A stretch of DNA of 39,945 nucleotides from positions 1 to 39,945 of the forward strand of contig JAKAFK010000030.1 in the NCBI GenBank assembly GCA_021817985.1. The letters are read 5' to 3'. Made by a program: the position numbers and the translations under genes. The notes beneath the pieces were generated by a model. It did not search any database, was not told where the DNA came from, and was given only the letters and a program-made list of their open reading frames with translations. The stretch comes from Pseudomonadota bacterium. Its GTDB lineage: Bacteria; Pseudomonadota; Gammaproteobacteria; Burkholderiales; JAKAFK01. Below, piece by piece: positions 7,183 through 15,659 of this stretch. Positions within the stretch are counted from its first letter, which is position 1. Each line of letters starts with the position of its first letter.

Positions 7183-7211
7183 ATTATCCATTATTATCTC
7201 CCGGCGCGCAA
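7183..7211 (-). promoter_or_regulatory. Promoter of the right small RNA copy
   Basis: Minus strand: TTGCGC (7211-7206), 17-base spacer, GATAAT (7188-7183). A second GATAAT-like hexamer lies a few bases upstream of the -10. Confidence 0.55.
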
Positions 7212-7316
7212 GTCTTTTTCGACTCGTTTTGAGTTTCCGCAACTCGCGCCATCGCCGAGTCGCGGGACGGCGTGGTGACGGGACGCCCCTCGCCGGCGCT
7301 GCGGCGCGCGTGGGCG

Positions 7317-9824
7317 TCACGAATGTCGCTGGACGATCCGTGAATCGTGCAGGTGGCGCCCCAGGGTGTCGATGAACCGGAGATGGCGGGGCGTCAGGTG
7401 CTGGAAGCGGCGCTGGATCGAGACCTTCACGGCGTCCGTCACGAACGACCAGACGATGGAATAGAGCCAGATGATGCCGATCGCGAACCAGGAGATCGGG
7501 GCGATGAGGCCGAAGCCATAGGCGCACAGCAAGGTGGCTGCGATCTTGGTCGACAGCGCGGCCCAGATCATGATGGGCGCCGGATACGGTTTCTTCACGT
7601 ACGAGTCGCGATTGCGCGCGATGAATAACGCCAGGTGGCCAGAGACCGCCATCTTGAGGAACACGAAGGTCTGTACTTCGGCGATCGGGAGCTTGAGCCA
7701 GTCGACCGCGAGATAGAGCATGAGGAAGCTGCCGGCGGTGCCGGTCACCCCCATGGCGGTCGCGACCGCAAGCACCCGGTGCATGTCCCAGCGTACCGGA
7801 CTCTTGTCGACGGCGGTGTTGTCATAGGCGATGGCCATGATCGGCACGTCGTTGAAGAAGGCGAGCAGGATGATCATGATCGCCGTGATCGGATAGAAGT
7901 TGTAGACGATCATGGCCAGCACGACGAAGATCATGATGCGGATCGTTTCGTTGATGCGGTAGATCGCATACGCATTCATGCGCTCGAAGATGCGGCGCGC
8001 CTCTTCGACAGCCCGCACGATGGTGGACAGCCCCGGGGCGGTGAGGATGAGATCGGCGGCCGCGCGCGCGGCGTCGGTGGCCCCGGACACGGCCACGCCG
8101 GCATCGGCCTGCTTGAGGGCGGGCGCGTCGTTGACCCCGTCGCCGGTCATGGCGACCAGGTGGCCGCGAGCCTGCAGCGCCTTGACGATGGCGTATTTGT
8201 GCTCGGGAAAGACCTGGGCGAAGCCGTCGGCTTGCTCGATGCGCTCGGCAGCGTCCACCGGCGGCGGACCGTCGTTGCCTTGGAAGAGTGCGGCGGCGGG
8301 CTGTATATCGGCCCCGAGTCCGAGCTGGGTGGCGGTCTCGCGCGCGATGGCCACATTGTCGCCGGTGACCATCTTGATCTGGATGCCGTGTTCGCGCGCT
8401 TCGCGCAGGGTGCGCGCGGAGTCCTCGCGGGGCGGGTCGAACAGCGGCAGGAGCCCCAAGAATTGCCAAGGTCCGCCCTCGATTCGCCGCGCCACGCCGA
8501 GGGTGCGGTAACCCTTGGCGGCCAGCGCCTCGATGACGTCGTTGGCGCGGCTCGCGGTGGCCGCGTCGCCGTCGACCAGGGCGAGAATCACCTGGGGCGC
8601 CCCCTTGGTCACGGTGAAGGTGCGCCCGTCCTCGTCCCGGACCTCCGCTTCGGTGCGCTTGCCCACGGGGTCGAAAGGCATGAAGCGGGTCTGCACGAAG
8701 CCTTTCGTCGCCGAGGGGTCGGCCAGGCCCTGGATGACCGCCAGATCGATGGCATCCCGGTTTTCCGGCTTGGAGGCGAGGGCGCCTGTCAGGATGACCT
8801 CCCGCGGGTCTGCGGCCTCGAAGACGACCGGTTCCCCGAGAACGAGCTTGTTCTGGGTGAGCGTCCCGGTCTTGTCCGAACACAGGATGTCGATTCCGGC
8901 CATTTCCTCGATGGACTGCAGGCGCGAGACGATGGCCTTCATCTTGGACAGGGCCAGCGCCCCCACCGCCATGGTGACGGAGAGGACGGCCGGCATCGCC
9001 ACCGGGATGGAGGCCACCGTGAGGATCAACGCGAACTGGATGAGCTCCAGAAACGGAGCGCCGCGGTAGAGTTCCACCAGAAGGAGCACGGCCACGAGCG
9101 CGAGGCTCATGTAGATGAGGTAGTCGCCGATGGCGAGCACGGCTTTCTGGAAGTGCGACGGCGCGCCCGCGGCCTCGACGAGCCGGGCGGTCTCGCCGAA
9201 ATAGGTCTTGGTGCCGGTGGCCGTGACGAGGGCGGCCATCTCGCCCTGCTTGGCCACCGAGCCGGAGTAGACGGTATCGCCTGCTTTCTTGGATACCGGC
9301 AGCGATTCCCCGGTCAGTGCGGACTGGTCGACGCTCAGGTACTCGCCTTCCGCCAGCTTCGCGTCGGCGGGGATGATATCCCCCATCCTTAGCCGTATCA
9401 GGTCGCCGGGCACGAGGCGCGAGGCGTCGACGTCCTGCCACTGGCCGTCGCGCAGCACGCGCGCCGTGAGGGCGAGCTGGCTTTTGAGCGCCTCCAAGGC
9501 GTTGGCCGCCTTGAACTCCTGCCAGAATCCCACTGCGGCGTTGAAGACCAGAAGGACGAGGATGATGACAAAATCCGCCCAGTGGCGCACGAGCGCCGAC
9601 AGGATGGCGGCGATCTCGATCATCCAGGGGATGGGCCCCCAGACGTAGCCTAGAAATTTGAGAAGGGGATTGACCCTCTTCTCTGGCAGCGCATTGAGGC
9701 CGATGCGTGCGAGCCGACGCTCGGCCTCGGCTTGGCTGAGTCCCTGCGGCGCGCTTCCCAGCCGTTCGAAGGCCTGCGTGAGATCCAGTGCCTTCGCTTC
9801 GTCGCCGCCCAATGAATCCACCAT
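7317..9824 (-). CDS. Plasma-membrane-type proton-exporting P-type ATPase
   Basis: 835 residues, P3A type, like fungal and plant Pma1. It should expel H+ at the expense of ATP, a plausible role in pH homeostasis of an acid-living cell. The N-terminal cation-ATPase domain (about 10-60) is followed by two helices, the actuator domain with TGES (171-174), helix 4 with PVAMP (274-278), the phosphorylation site DKTGTLT starting at D317, KGAP near 407 in the nucleotide domain, and GDGVND (561-566), then six C-terminal helices. The ATG at 9824 is chosen because GGGAGGA lies six bases upstream; an ATG five codons earlier precedes that site. Cation specificity is inferred from overall resemblance, not proven. 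Confidence 0.9.
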   Translation of the reverse strand: MVDSLGGDEAKALDLTQAFERLGSAPQGLSQAEAERRLARIGLNALPEKRVNPLLKFLGYVWGPIPWMIEIAAILSALVRHWADFVIILVLLVFNAAVGFWQEFKAANALEALKSQLALTARVLRDGQWQDVDASRLVPGDLIRLRMGDIIPADAKLAEGEYLSVDQSALTGESLPVSKKAGDTVYSGSVAKQGEMAALVTATGTKTYFGETARLVEAAGAPSHFQKAVLAIGDYLIYMSLALVAVLLLVELYRGAPFLELIQFALILTVASIPVAMPAVLSVTMAVGALALSKMKAIVSRLQSIEEMAGIDILCSDKTGTLTQNKLVLGEPVVFEAADPREVILTGALASKPENRDAIDLAVIQGLADPSATKGFVQTRFMPFDPVGKRTEAEVRDEDGRTFTVTKGAPQVILALVDGDAATASRANDVIEALAAKGYRTLGVARRIEGGPWQFLGLLPLFDPPREDSARTLREAREHGIQIKMVTGDNVAIARETATQLGLGADIQPAAALFQGNDGPPPVDAAERIEQADGFAQVFPEHKYAIVKALQARGHLVAMTGDGVNDAPALKQADAGVAVSGATDAARAAADLILTAPGLSTIVRAVEEARRIFERMNAYAIYRINETIRIMIFVVLAMIVYNFYPITAIMIILLAFFNDVPIMAIAYDNTAVDKSPVRWDMHRVLAVATAMGVTGTAGSFLMLYLAVDWLKLPIAEVQTFVFLKMAVSGHLALFIARNRDSYVKKPYPAPIMIWAALSTKIAATLLCAYGFGLIAPISWFAIGIIWLYSIVWSFVTDAVKVSIQRRFQHLTPRHLRFIDTLGRHLHDSRIVQRHS

Positions 9825-10126
9825 CGCGCATCCTCCCATGTCCGCGGATCGGGGCCGAGGGGCGAGACGCAGGGGCAGGCGGCACTAGGGCATCGCGGGG
9901 GACAGGCAAACATTCTTACTCCGACGGCGCGCCGCACGAGCTTTTGCGCGGATCCGTGCCTGCCCCGGGGGAAATCGCCGGCCCAACACCTCGCACGTGA
10001 CGGCTTTTCGTCCTAGGATACGCCGTCCCCGCCCCACCTGGAAAGCGCAGCGGCCCGCACGGCTCCTCTGCCCAGGCGAGAACCGGTTCGAAGCCCGCGT
10101 GCCGTGGAGGGGCGAGGCGGATGGCC
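9825..10126. other. Intergenic region between ATPase and rhodanese genes
   Basis: About 300 GC-rich bases with no convincing gene. It must hold the ATPase promoter; I see no strong sigma-70 pair, only isolated -10-like hexamers on the minus strand near 9915 and 10015. No intrinsic terminator for the rhodanese gene is visible. Confidence 0.35.
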
Positions 10127-10447
10127 TTAGGCCGCCGGCGCGAGGGCCTCGCCGGCGCGGAGCCAGGCCTCAACGCCGCCTTGCAGATTGTAGGCGTTGC
10201 GGTGGCCGCGCGAGGCGAGGAACGCGCACACCTGGCCCGAGCGTGCGCCAGAACGGCAATAGAAGACCGTCGGCTGCGCGGGGTCCAGCGTGTCGGCCTT
10301 GAGGGGCACGAGGTGCATCGGCATGTGAACGGCCCCATCGATGACGCCGTAGGCGACTTCGGCCTCCGTCCTGACGTCGATCAGGAGCACGTTCTGGTTT
10401 TCGCTGAGCACCTGCCGTAGCTGTAACGCATTGATTTCACTGTACAT
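10127..10447 (-). CDS. Single-domain rhodanese (sulfurtransferase)
   Basis: 106 residues, one rhodanese domain. LLIDVRTEAEVAYGVIDGA is the CH2A-type motif region and the active loop is C64-R-S-G-A-R, so Cys64 would carry the persulfide. It has no signal peptide and should be cytoplasmic, moving sulfane sulfur, which fits a sulfur-metabolising host; the true acceptor is unknown. The ATG at 10447 follows a clear promoter (10479-10507) with a leader of about 24 bases; longer in-frame starts lie upstream of that promoter and are rejected. The ribosome site is weak. It diverges from the sdh operon. Confidence 0.85.
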   Translation of the reverse strand: MYSEINALQLRQVLSENQNVLLIDVRTEAEVAYGVIDGAVHMPMHLVPLKADTLDPAQPTVFYCRSGARSGQVCAFLASRGHRNAYNLQGGVEAWLRAGEALAPAA

Positions 10448-10478
10448 TATGCGATACTCTGGTGTATGAGAAAGCGCT

Positions 10479-10507
10479 AATATAAGGTCGTGGCGGGCAA
10501 AAATCAA
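10479..10507 (-). promoter_or_regulatory. Sigma-70 promoter of the rhodanese gene
   Basis: Minus strand: TTGATT (10507-10502), 17-base spacer, TATATT (10484-10479). The start is expected near 10472, about 25 bases before the ATG. Confidence 0.6.
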
Positions 10508-10585
10508 TAGGGCGTTCGGGTCCGTGGTCGGCCGCGTCCGTGCGCGACCGGGTCTTTCAAGGGCAACGGCTTTGCGGGTACACTT

Positions 10586-10591
10586 TACAAT
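10586..10591 (+). promoter_or_regulatory. -10-like element ahead of the sdh operon
   Basis: TACAAT lies 74 bases before the sdhC ATG. No good -35 is found at 16-18 bases (GCAACG at 17), so an activator may be needed or the true promoter lies elsewhere. Confidence 0.3.
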
Positions 10592-10664
10592 TTGGCAGGG
10601 AGCGTTGGGTGCCGTGTCCTTGGGGGCGCCGCGCTCGCCTTGCTGCGTTAAGGGGCGTCGAGCG

Positions 10665-11087
10665 ATGCGTTTCAGTGGTCGGCCATCGGGGCAGGCGGTA
10701 GCCGGAAGCGCCGTGCGGCCGCGTCCCATCTATCTGAATCTTCTGGCCATTCGAATTCCCTTGCCGGCCATGGTCTCGATCCTCCACCGGGTGAGCGGGG
10801 TCGTGCTTTTTCTCGCGCTGCCCCTCGCGCTGTGGCTGCTCGAGCAGTCGCTGGGCTCGCAGGAAGGCTATGCGCGCGCGGTTGCATTGGCGGCTCATCC
10901 GGCAGCCAAGCTCGTCTTCGCGGGCCTGTTGTGGGCCTATGCGCACCATTTCCTGGCGGGGCTTCGCATTCTTGCCATGGACCTGGGGCTCGGGCTAGAA
11001 CGCCGGGCGGCCCGAAGGTTGTCGGCGGGGATCCTCTGCGCGGGGCTCGCCGCGGCGGCGGCGCTCGCAGGGGCATGGCTATGGTAG
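10665..11087 (+). CDS. sdhC: Succinate dehydrogenase cytochrome b556 subunit
   Basis: 140 residues with three membrane helices. It anchors the SDH flavoprotein/iron-sulfur dimer, binds heme b and forms part of the quinone site. The conserved opening RPIYLNLLAIRIPLPAMVSI, with LHRVSGV (Ser and Arg of the quinone pocket), is followed by helices at about 44-62, 77-100 and 118-140; a heme-ligand His is expected in AYAHHFLAGLR. The ATG at 10665 follows AAGGGG by nine bases; a GTG nearer the conserved part is an alternative. First gene of sdhCDAB-sdhE. Confidence 0.9.
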   Translation: MRFSGRPSGQAVAGSAVRPRPIYLNLLAIRIPLPAMVSILHRVSGVVLFLALPLALWLLEQSLGSQEGYARAVALAAHPAAKLVFAGLLWAYAHHFLAGLRILAMDLGLGLERRAARRLSAGILCAGLAAAAALAGAWLW

Positions 11088-11431
11088 GCGGAGCGCTCAA
11101 AGGCGCGCGCTATGGCTTGCGCGACTGGCTGATCCAGCGCGCCAGCGCGGTCATCGCGGCGGGCTACAGCATGCTGTTGCTGGCCCGGGGGCTGTGGGTC
11201 CATCCGCATACCCTCGCGCAATGGCAGGGGCTTTTCGATCCGCTGGCGATGCGCCTGGCGAGCGAGCTGTTCTTGTGGAGCATACTGCTGCATGCCTGGG
11301 TGGGCGTGCGCGACGTCGTGATGGACTACATCCATGCGGCTTCAGCCAAGCTGGCGCTCTACGGCCTCGTCATCCTCCTGCTGGCGACCTATGGCTTATG
11401 GGGCACCTTCATCGTGTGGCGGGTGATCTGA
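11081..11431 (+). CDS. sdhD: Succinate dehydrogenase hydrophobic membrane anchor subunit
   Basis: 116 residues, three hydrophobic helices (about 18-40, 52-75, 88-112). With SdhC it holds the heme and quinone site in the membrane. [12 protein letters not shown] and [14 protein letters not shown] are typical of SdhD. The start ATG at 11081 overlaps the end of sdhC and has GCAGGGG seven bases ahead; an ATG at 11075 is also possible. The overlap implies translational coupling with sdhC. The stop is one base from the sdhA start. Confidence 0.88.
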   Translation: MVGGALKGARYGLRDWLIQRASAVIAAGYSMLLLARGLWVHPHTLAQWQGLFDPLAMRLASELFLWSILLHAWVGVRDVVMDYIHAASAKLALYGLVILLLATYGLWGTFIVWRVI

Positions 11432-11432
11432 C

Positions 11433-13196
11433 ATGGCACTGGCTCGGCGCACCTTTGACGCCCTCATCATCGGGGGAGGGGGCGGGGGCCTGCGTGCGGC
11501 CTTGCAGCTGGCCCGATCGGACCTCAAGGTGGCGCTCGTCTCGAAAGTCTTTCCGACGCGCTCGCACACCGTCTCGGCGCAAGGCGGCATCACCGCGGCA
11601 CTGGGCAATGTGAGCGAGGACCACTGGCTTTGGCACATGTACGATACGGTCAAGGGCTCGGACTATCTGGGCGACCAGGACGCCATCGAGTTCATGTGCC
11701 GGAACGCCCAGGAAGTGGTCTATGAGCTCGAGCATTTCGGCCTGCCCTTTTCGAGGCTGGAGAACGGGCGGATCTATCAGCGACCGTTCGGCGGCCAATC
11801 GCGTGAGTTCGGCGGGGGCCAGGCCGTCCGGACATGCGCGGCGGCCGACCGCACCGGCCACGCCTTGCTGCAGACCCTTTACCAGCGCAACGTGCACGCC
11901 AGGACCCATTTCTTCGACGAATTCTTCGCCATCGACCTCATCCAGGACGCGCACGGCGACTGCCTGGGCGCGCTCGTGCTCGACATCGAGACGGGCGAAC
12001 CGTTGGTGCTGGAGGCGCGCGCCACCTTGCTGGCCACCGGCGGGGCCGGAAGGATTTTCCATCACTCGACCAATGCGCTCATCAATACGGGCGACGGTCT
12101 CGGACTCGCGCTGCGGGCCGGAATCCCATTGCAGGACATGGAATTTTGGCAGTTCCATCCGACCGGCATCGCCGGCGTGGGCTGCCTGATCACCGAGGGC
12201 GCGCGTGGAGAGGGCGGCTTTCTGGTCAATCGCCTGGGCGAACGGTTCATGGAACGCTATGCGCCGCAGGCCCAGGATTTGGCGAGCCGCGACGTCGTGG
12301 CGCGCGCGATGGCCGTCGAGATCCGCGAGGGGCGCGGCTGCGGGCCGGCGGGCGATTACCTGGAGCTCAGGCTTGCCCATCTGGGGGGCGATCTCATCCG
12401 CTCGAGGCTGCCGGCGATCCGCGAGTTGGCCCGAACCTTCGCGCATGTCGACCCGATCGATGCGCCGATACCCGTGGTGCCGACCGCGCACTATATGATG
12501 GGGGGCATTCCCACCAACCTCGAGGGCCAGGTCGTGGCGCCCCATCGCTTCGGTCCCGAAGAGCCGGTGCCCGGACTGTATGCCGTGGGGGAGTGCGCCT
12601 GCGTTTCGGTCCATGGCGCCAACCGGCTGGGCGGCAATTCGCTGCTCGACCTCATCGTCTTCGGGCGGGCCGCAGGCAACCACATGGCGTCCTACCTGCG
12701 AGACAATCCTTTTCCCAAGCCGCTGCCGGCCGACGCCCTCGATCGTGCGATGGCGCGCCTGGCCCGCTGGGCGCGAAAAGGCCCGGGAGAACCGGTGGGG
12801 CCGATCCGCGAGGCGCTGGCGAAGACCATGGAAGCCTATTGCGGGGTCTTTCGCAACGAGACGCTGCTCGCGAGTGCCCAGGCCGAGCTGGAGTCCTTGG
12901 CGCAGCGCCTCGCGGGCGCGGTCTTGCGCGACCATTCGTCGGCCTTCAATACGGCGCGCATCGAGGCCCTCGAGACAGAAAATCTGCTCGAAGTGGCTCG
13001 TGCCACGGTGGTCTCCGCACGGGCCCGGCAGGAGAGCCGGGGCGCGCATGCACGCGAGGATTTTCCGAGCCGCGACGACGCGCGTTGGCTCAAGCACACG
13101 CTGTACTACCGCGACGGCGACGTGCTCGACTACAAGCCCGTGCGGCTCAAGCCGCTCACCGTCGAGCCGTTTGCGCCCAAGGAACGGCACTACTGA
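11433..13196 (+). CDS. sdhA: Succinate dehydrogenase flavoprotein subunit
   Basis: 587 residues, full length. It oxidises succinate to fumarate and passes electrons to SdhB. The FAD-binding glycine run is in [15 protein letters not shown] (about 10-24); FAD is covalently held by His45 in [24 protein letters not shown] carries the flavin/dicarboxylate pocket; the C-terminal helical domain ends in LKPLTVEPF. No frameshift is seen. It lies one base after sdhD and eight before sdhB. Confidence 0.97.
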   Translation: MALARRTFDALIIGGGGGGLRAALQLARSDLKVALVSKVFPTRSHTVSAQGGITAALGNVSEDHWLWHMYDTVKGSDYLGDQDAIEFMCRNAQEVVYELEHFGLPFSRLENGRIYQRPFGGQSREFGGGQAVRTCAAADRTGHALLQTLYQRNVHARTHFFDEFFAIDLIQDAHGDCLGALVLDIETGEPLVLEARATLLATGGAGRIFHHSTNALINTGDGLGLALRAGIPLQDMEFWQFHPTGIAGVGCLITEGARGEGGFLVNRLGERFMERYAPQAQDLASRDVVARAMAVEIREGRGCGPAGDYLELRLAHLGGDLIRSRLPAIRELARTFAHVDPIDAPIPVVPTAHYMMGGIPTNLEGQVVAPHRFGPEEPVPGLYAVGECACVSVHGANRLGGNSLLDLIVFGRAAGNHMASYLRDNPFPKPLPADALDRAMARLARWARKGPGEPVGPIREALAKTMEAYCGVFRNETLLASAQAELESLAQRLAGAVLRDHSSAFNTARIEALETENLLEVARATVVSARARQESRGAHAREDFPSRDDARWLKHTLYYRDGDVLDYKPVRLKPLTVEPFAPKERHY

Positions 13197-13204
13197 GGGA
13201 AAGC

Positions 13205-13900
13205 ATGCGTTTTTCCATTTTCCGCTACAACCCGGAATGCGACGCCAAGCCGTATATGCAGGACTTTACGCTGGACATCGATCCTCGCAACCACATGCTC
13301 CTCGATGCGCTTCTGGCCATCAAGGAGCAGGACGAGACGCTGACCTTGCGCCGCTCCTGCCGGGAGGGCGCGTGCGGGTCCGATGCCATGAATATCAATG
13401 GTCGCAACGGGCTCGCGTGCGTGACGCCGCTTGGCGCCCTCAAGGAGCCCGTGCAGGTCAGGCCGCTGCCGGGCCTGCCGGTGATCCGCGATCTGGTGGT
13501 GGACATGACCGGCTTTTACAACGCCTACCGTTCGATCAAGCCGTACCTGATCAACGACGAGCCGGAACCGGAAAACGAACGCCCACAGTCGCCGGCCGAG
13601 CGCGCGCAGCTCGACGGACTCTACGAATGCATGCTGTGCGCCTGCTGCTCGACCAATTGCCCCTCGTACTGGTGGAACCCGGACAAGTTTCTCGGTCCGG
13701 CCGCCCTTCTGCAGGCATACCGGTTCATCGCCGACAGCCGGGATCGGGCCACGGCCGAGCGCCTCGATGACCTCAACGACGCCTACCGGCTGTTTCGCTG
13801 CCACAACATCATGAACTGCGTCGACGTGTGCCCCAAGGGGCTGAATCCCACCCGCGCCATCGGGCAGATCAAGGCATGGCTGACCAAGCGGATCCTTTGA
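13205..13900 (+). CDS. sdhB: Succinate dehydrogenase iron-sulfur subunit
   Basis: 231 residues. It carries the three clusters between FAD and quinone. The [2Fe-2S] site is in SCREGACGSDAMNING with the later NGLAC (the third ligand position is Asp, as in E. coli). The [4Fe-4S] site is in YECMLCACCSTNC and the [3Fe-4S]/[4Fe-4S] ligands in CHNIMNCVDVCPKGLNP. GAGGGAA lies just before ATG 13205, which is much better than the longer upstream frame. The 3' end overlaps sdhE. Confidence 0.97.
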   Translation: MRFSIFRYNPECDAKPYMQDFTLDIDPRNHMLLDALLAIKEQDETLTLRRSCREGACGSDAMNINGRNGLACVTPLGALKEPVQVRPLPGLPVIRDLVVDMTGFYNAYRSIKPYLINDEPEPENERPQSPAERAQLDGLYECMLCACCSTNCPSYWWNPDKFLGPAALLQAYRFIADSRDRATAERLDDLNDAYRLFRCHNIMNCVDVCPKGLNPTRAIGQIKAWLTKRIL

Positions 13901-14133
13901 GCACTGCCAACCGGCTGCGCTGGCGTTGCCGGCGGGGCATGCTGGAACTCGACCTGCTGCTCGCCCAGTTCCTGGATACGCGCCTTGCCCAGCTGTCCGA
14001 GCGCGATCTGGCGCGCTTTTTCATCCTGCTCGATCGCCCGGATGCGGACATCTGGGCGCAGTTGTGCGCCGCGCCCGGGGATTCCGAAGCCCTTGGCGCG
14101 CGCCTTCTTGCGATGGTGCGCGAGGCGGCCTGA
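13876..14133 (+). CDS. sdhE: SDH flavinylation factor SdhE
   Basis: 85 residues, DUF339/SdhE family. It promotes covalent FAD attachment to SdhA. The hallmark RGxxE is present as RRGMLELD (about 19-26), followed by FILLDRPDADIW, typical of the C-terminal half. It overlaps the end of sdhB by 25 bases from ATG 13876; a TTG at 13897 is an alternative start. The usual place directly behind sdhB supports the call. Confidence 0.88.
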   Translation: MADQADPLSTANRLRWRCRRGMLELDLLLAQFLDTRLAQLSERDLARFFILLDRPDADIWAQLCAAPGDSEALGARLLAMVREAA

Positions 14134-14239
14134 CCCGCACCGGCCTCGGGTACCGCAGTGGGCCGGAATGTGACATACTCCAGGGTTTGAGCTTCGCGGG
14201 GCGTAGAAGAATGGTGCCGATGTCCTGCACCCCGAGGCT

Positions 14240-14273
14240 GGCCGGGAAAGGCCCGAAGAGATCTTCCCCGGCC
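14240..14273 (+). promoter_or_regulatory. Leader hairpin ahead of gltA
   Basis: GGCCGGG (14240-14246) and CCCGGCC (14267-14273) form a 7-bp stem enclosing a smaller GAAG/CTTC hairpin. It lies 53 bases before the gltA ATG in a 193-base gap. It has no T-run; it may be a stabilising leader structure or a weak sdhE terminator. A -10-like CATACT is at 14174-14179. Confidence 0.3.
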
Positions 14274-14326
14274 CGGCGCGATGGTCGTGAACGCGGTCGC
14301 GCCTGATTCCAGCAGGAGAACCCACG

Positions 14327-15646
14327 ATGAAAGAGAACAAAGCCACACTGACTTTTGACGACGGGCGGAAACCGATTGAGCTGCCGGTCCTGTCCGGGAC
14401 CTTGGGCCCGGACGTCATTGACATCCGGAAGCTCTCGGCGCACAACCTTTTCACATACGATCCGGGCTTCCTCTCCACCGCCAGCTGCGATTCTGGCATC
14501 ACCTACGTCGACGGCGAACGGGGCATGCTCTACTATCGCGGCTATCCCATCGAGCAGCTCGCCCGAGGGTCCGACTTCGTCGAGGTGTGCTACCTGCTGC
14601 TCTACGGAGAGCTGCCGGCGCCTGCGCAGAAGGCCCGCTTCTCCGAGACACTGTTCTCCCATGCCATGGTGCACGAGCAGGTCAACAGCTTTTTCCGGGG
14701 CTTCCGCCGCGACGCGCATCCGATGTCCGTCATGGTCGGGGTGGTGGGCGCGCTGTCGTCGTTCTACCATGATGCCCTGGACATCTCGGATGCGGCGCAT
14801 CGGGAACTGTCGGCATTCCGGCTGCTGGCCAAGCTCCCGACCATCGCCGCCTGGTGCTATAAGTACAGTATCGGACAGCCCTTCATGTACCCGCAGGAGG
14901 GGCTGGGCTATGCCGAGAATTTCCTGTACATGATGTTTGCCACGCCATCCGGCAGTTATCGCCCCAATCCGGTGAGCGTTCAGGCGATGGACAGGATCCT
15001 GATCCTGCACGCGGATCACGAGCAAAATGCCTCGACCTCCACCGTCAGGCTCGCCGGCTCCTCGGGCGCCAACCCGTTCGCATGCATTGCCGCGGGACTC
15101 GCATCGCTTTGGGGACCTGCCCACGGGGGCGCGAACGAGGCGGTGGTGAAGATGCTGGAGGAAATCGGCGACGTTTCCCGCATCGGGCAATACGTGAAAC
15201 GCGCCAAGACCAAGGGCGATCCCTTTCGCCTCATGGGTTTCGGCCACCGCGTGTACAAGAACATGGACCCGCGCGCCGAGGTCATGCGGGCCACCTGCCA
15301 CGAAGTCCTGGACGCGCTCGGGCTGGAGCAGGATCCCTTGTTCAAGATCGCGCTCGCGCTCGAAAGCGTCGCGCTCGAGGACGACTATTTCATCGAAAAG
15401 AAGCTCTACCCGAACGTCGACTTCTATTCCGGCATCGTGTTGCGGGCGCTCAAGATTCCGACCAGCATGTTCACGGTGATCTTCGCCCTCGCGCGGACTG
15501 CGGGCTGGGTGGCCCAATGGAACGAAATGATCTCGGATCCTCAGCGCAAGATCGGACGGCCGCGACAGCTCTACACCGGTCGCGCGTTGCGCGATTATGT
15601 GCCGCTCGAACGGCGCGAGGCATCCGATCCGTCAACGGCAGGCTAG
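14327..15646 (+). CDS. gltA: Citrate synthase
   Basis: 439 residues, the hexameric gammaproteobacterial type. It condenses acetyl-CoA and oxaloacetate. Catalytic residues are His266 ([10 protein letters not shown]), His307 ([11 protein letters not shown]) and Asp365 (NVDFYSG), matching E. coli H264/H305/D362; [11 protein letters not shown] lies near 228. The N-terminal beta domain is present. AGGAGA precedes the ATG at suitable distance. It follows the sdh operon after 193 bases and sucA starts 13 bases behind it, so gltA and sucA are likely co-transcribed. Confidence 0.97.
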   Translation: MKENKATLTFDDGRKPIELPVLSGTLGPDVIDIRKLSAHNLFTYDPGFLSTASCDSGITYVDGERGMLYYRGYPIEQLARGSDFVEVCYLLLYGELPAPAQKARFSETLFSHAMVHEQVNSFFRGFRRDAHPMSVMVGVVGALSSFYHDALDISDAAHRELSAFRLLAKLPTIAAWCYKYSIGQPFMYPQEGLGYAENFLYMMFATPSGSYRPNPVSVQAMDRILILHADHEQNASTSTVRLAGSSGANPFACIAAGLASLWGPAHGGANEAVVKMLEEIGDVSRIGQYVKRAKTKGDPFRLMGFGHRVYKNMDPRAEVMRATCHEVLDALGLEQDPLFKIALALESVALEDDYFIEKKLYPNVDFYSGIVLRALKIPTSMFTVIFALARTAGWVAQWNEMISDPQRKIGRPRQLYTGRALRDYVPLERREASDPSTAG

Positions 15647-15659
15647 CTTCCCGTGAGAC

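Larger units (their letters stand above)
7015..7189. repeat. Tandem 66-bp direct repeat carrying two small RNA genes
   Basis: 7015-7080 and 7124-7189 match at 64 of 66 positions; the two differences lie in the hairpin loop (GAAAA against GAGGA). Each unit, read on the minus strand, holds a -10 GATAAT, a C/U-rich stretch, and a hairpin with eight T. The 43-bp spacer between them is unrelated to the DNA right of the second unit, except that a -35-like TTGC sits at the same distance in both. Confidence 0.9.

Noticed and set aside
7635-9392. Long plus-strand frame opposite the H+-ATPase
   Set aside because: His/Asp/Gly-rich shadow of the ATPase codons in GC-rich DNA; similar long antisense frames occur opposite sdhA, sucA and pepN.
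11834-13204. Long upstream extension of the sdhB frame through sdhA
   Set aside because: Out-of-frame reading of sdhA; the true sdhB start has a strong ribosome site and the conserved N-terminus.
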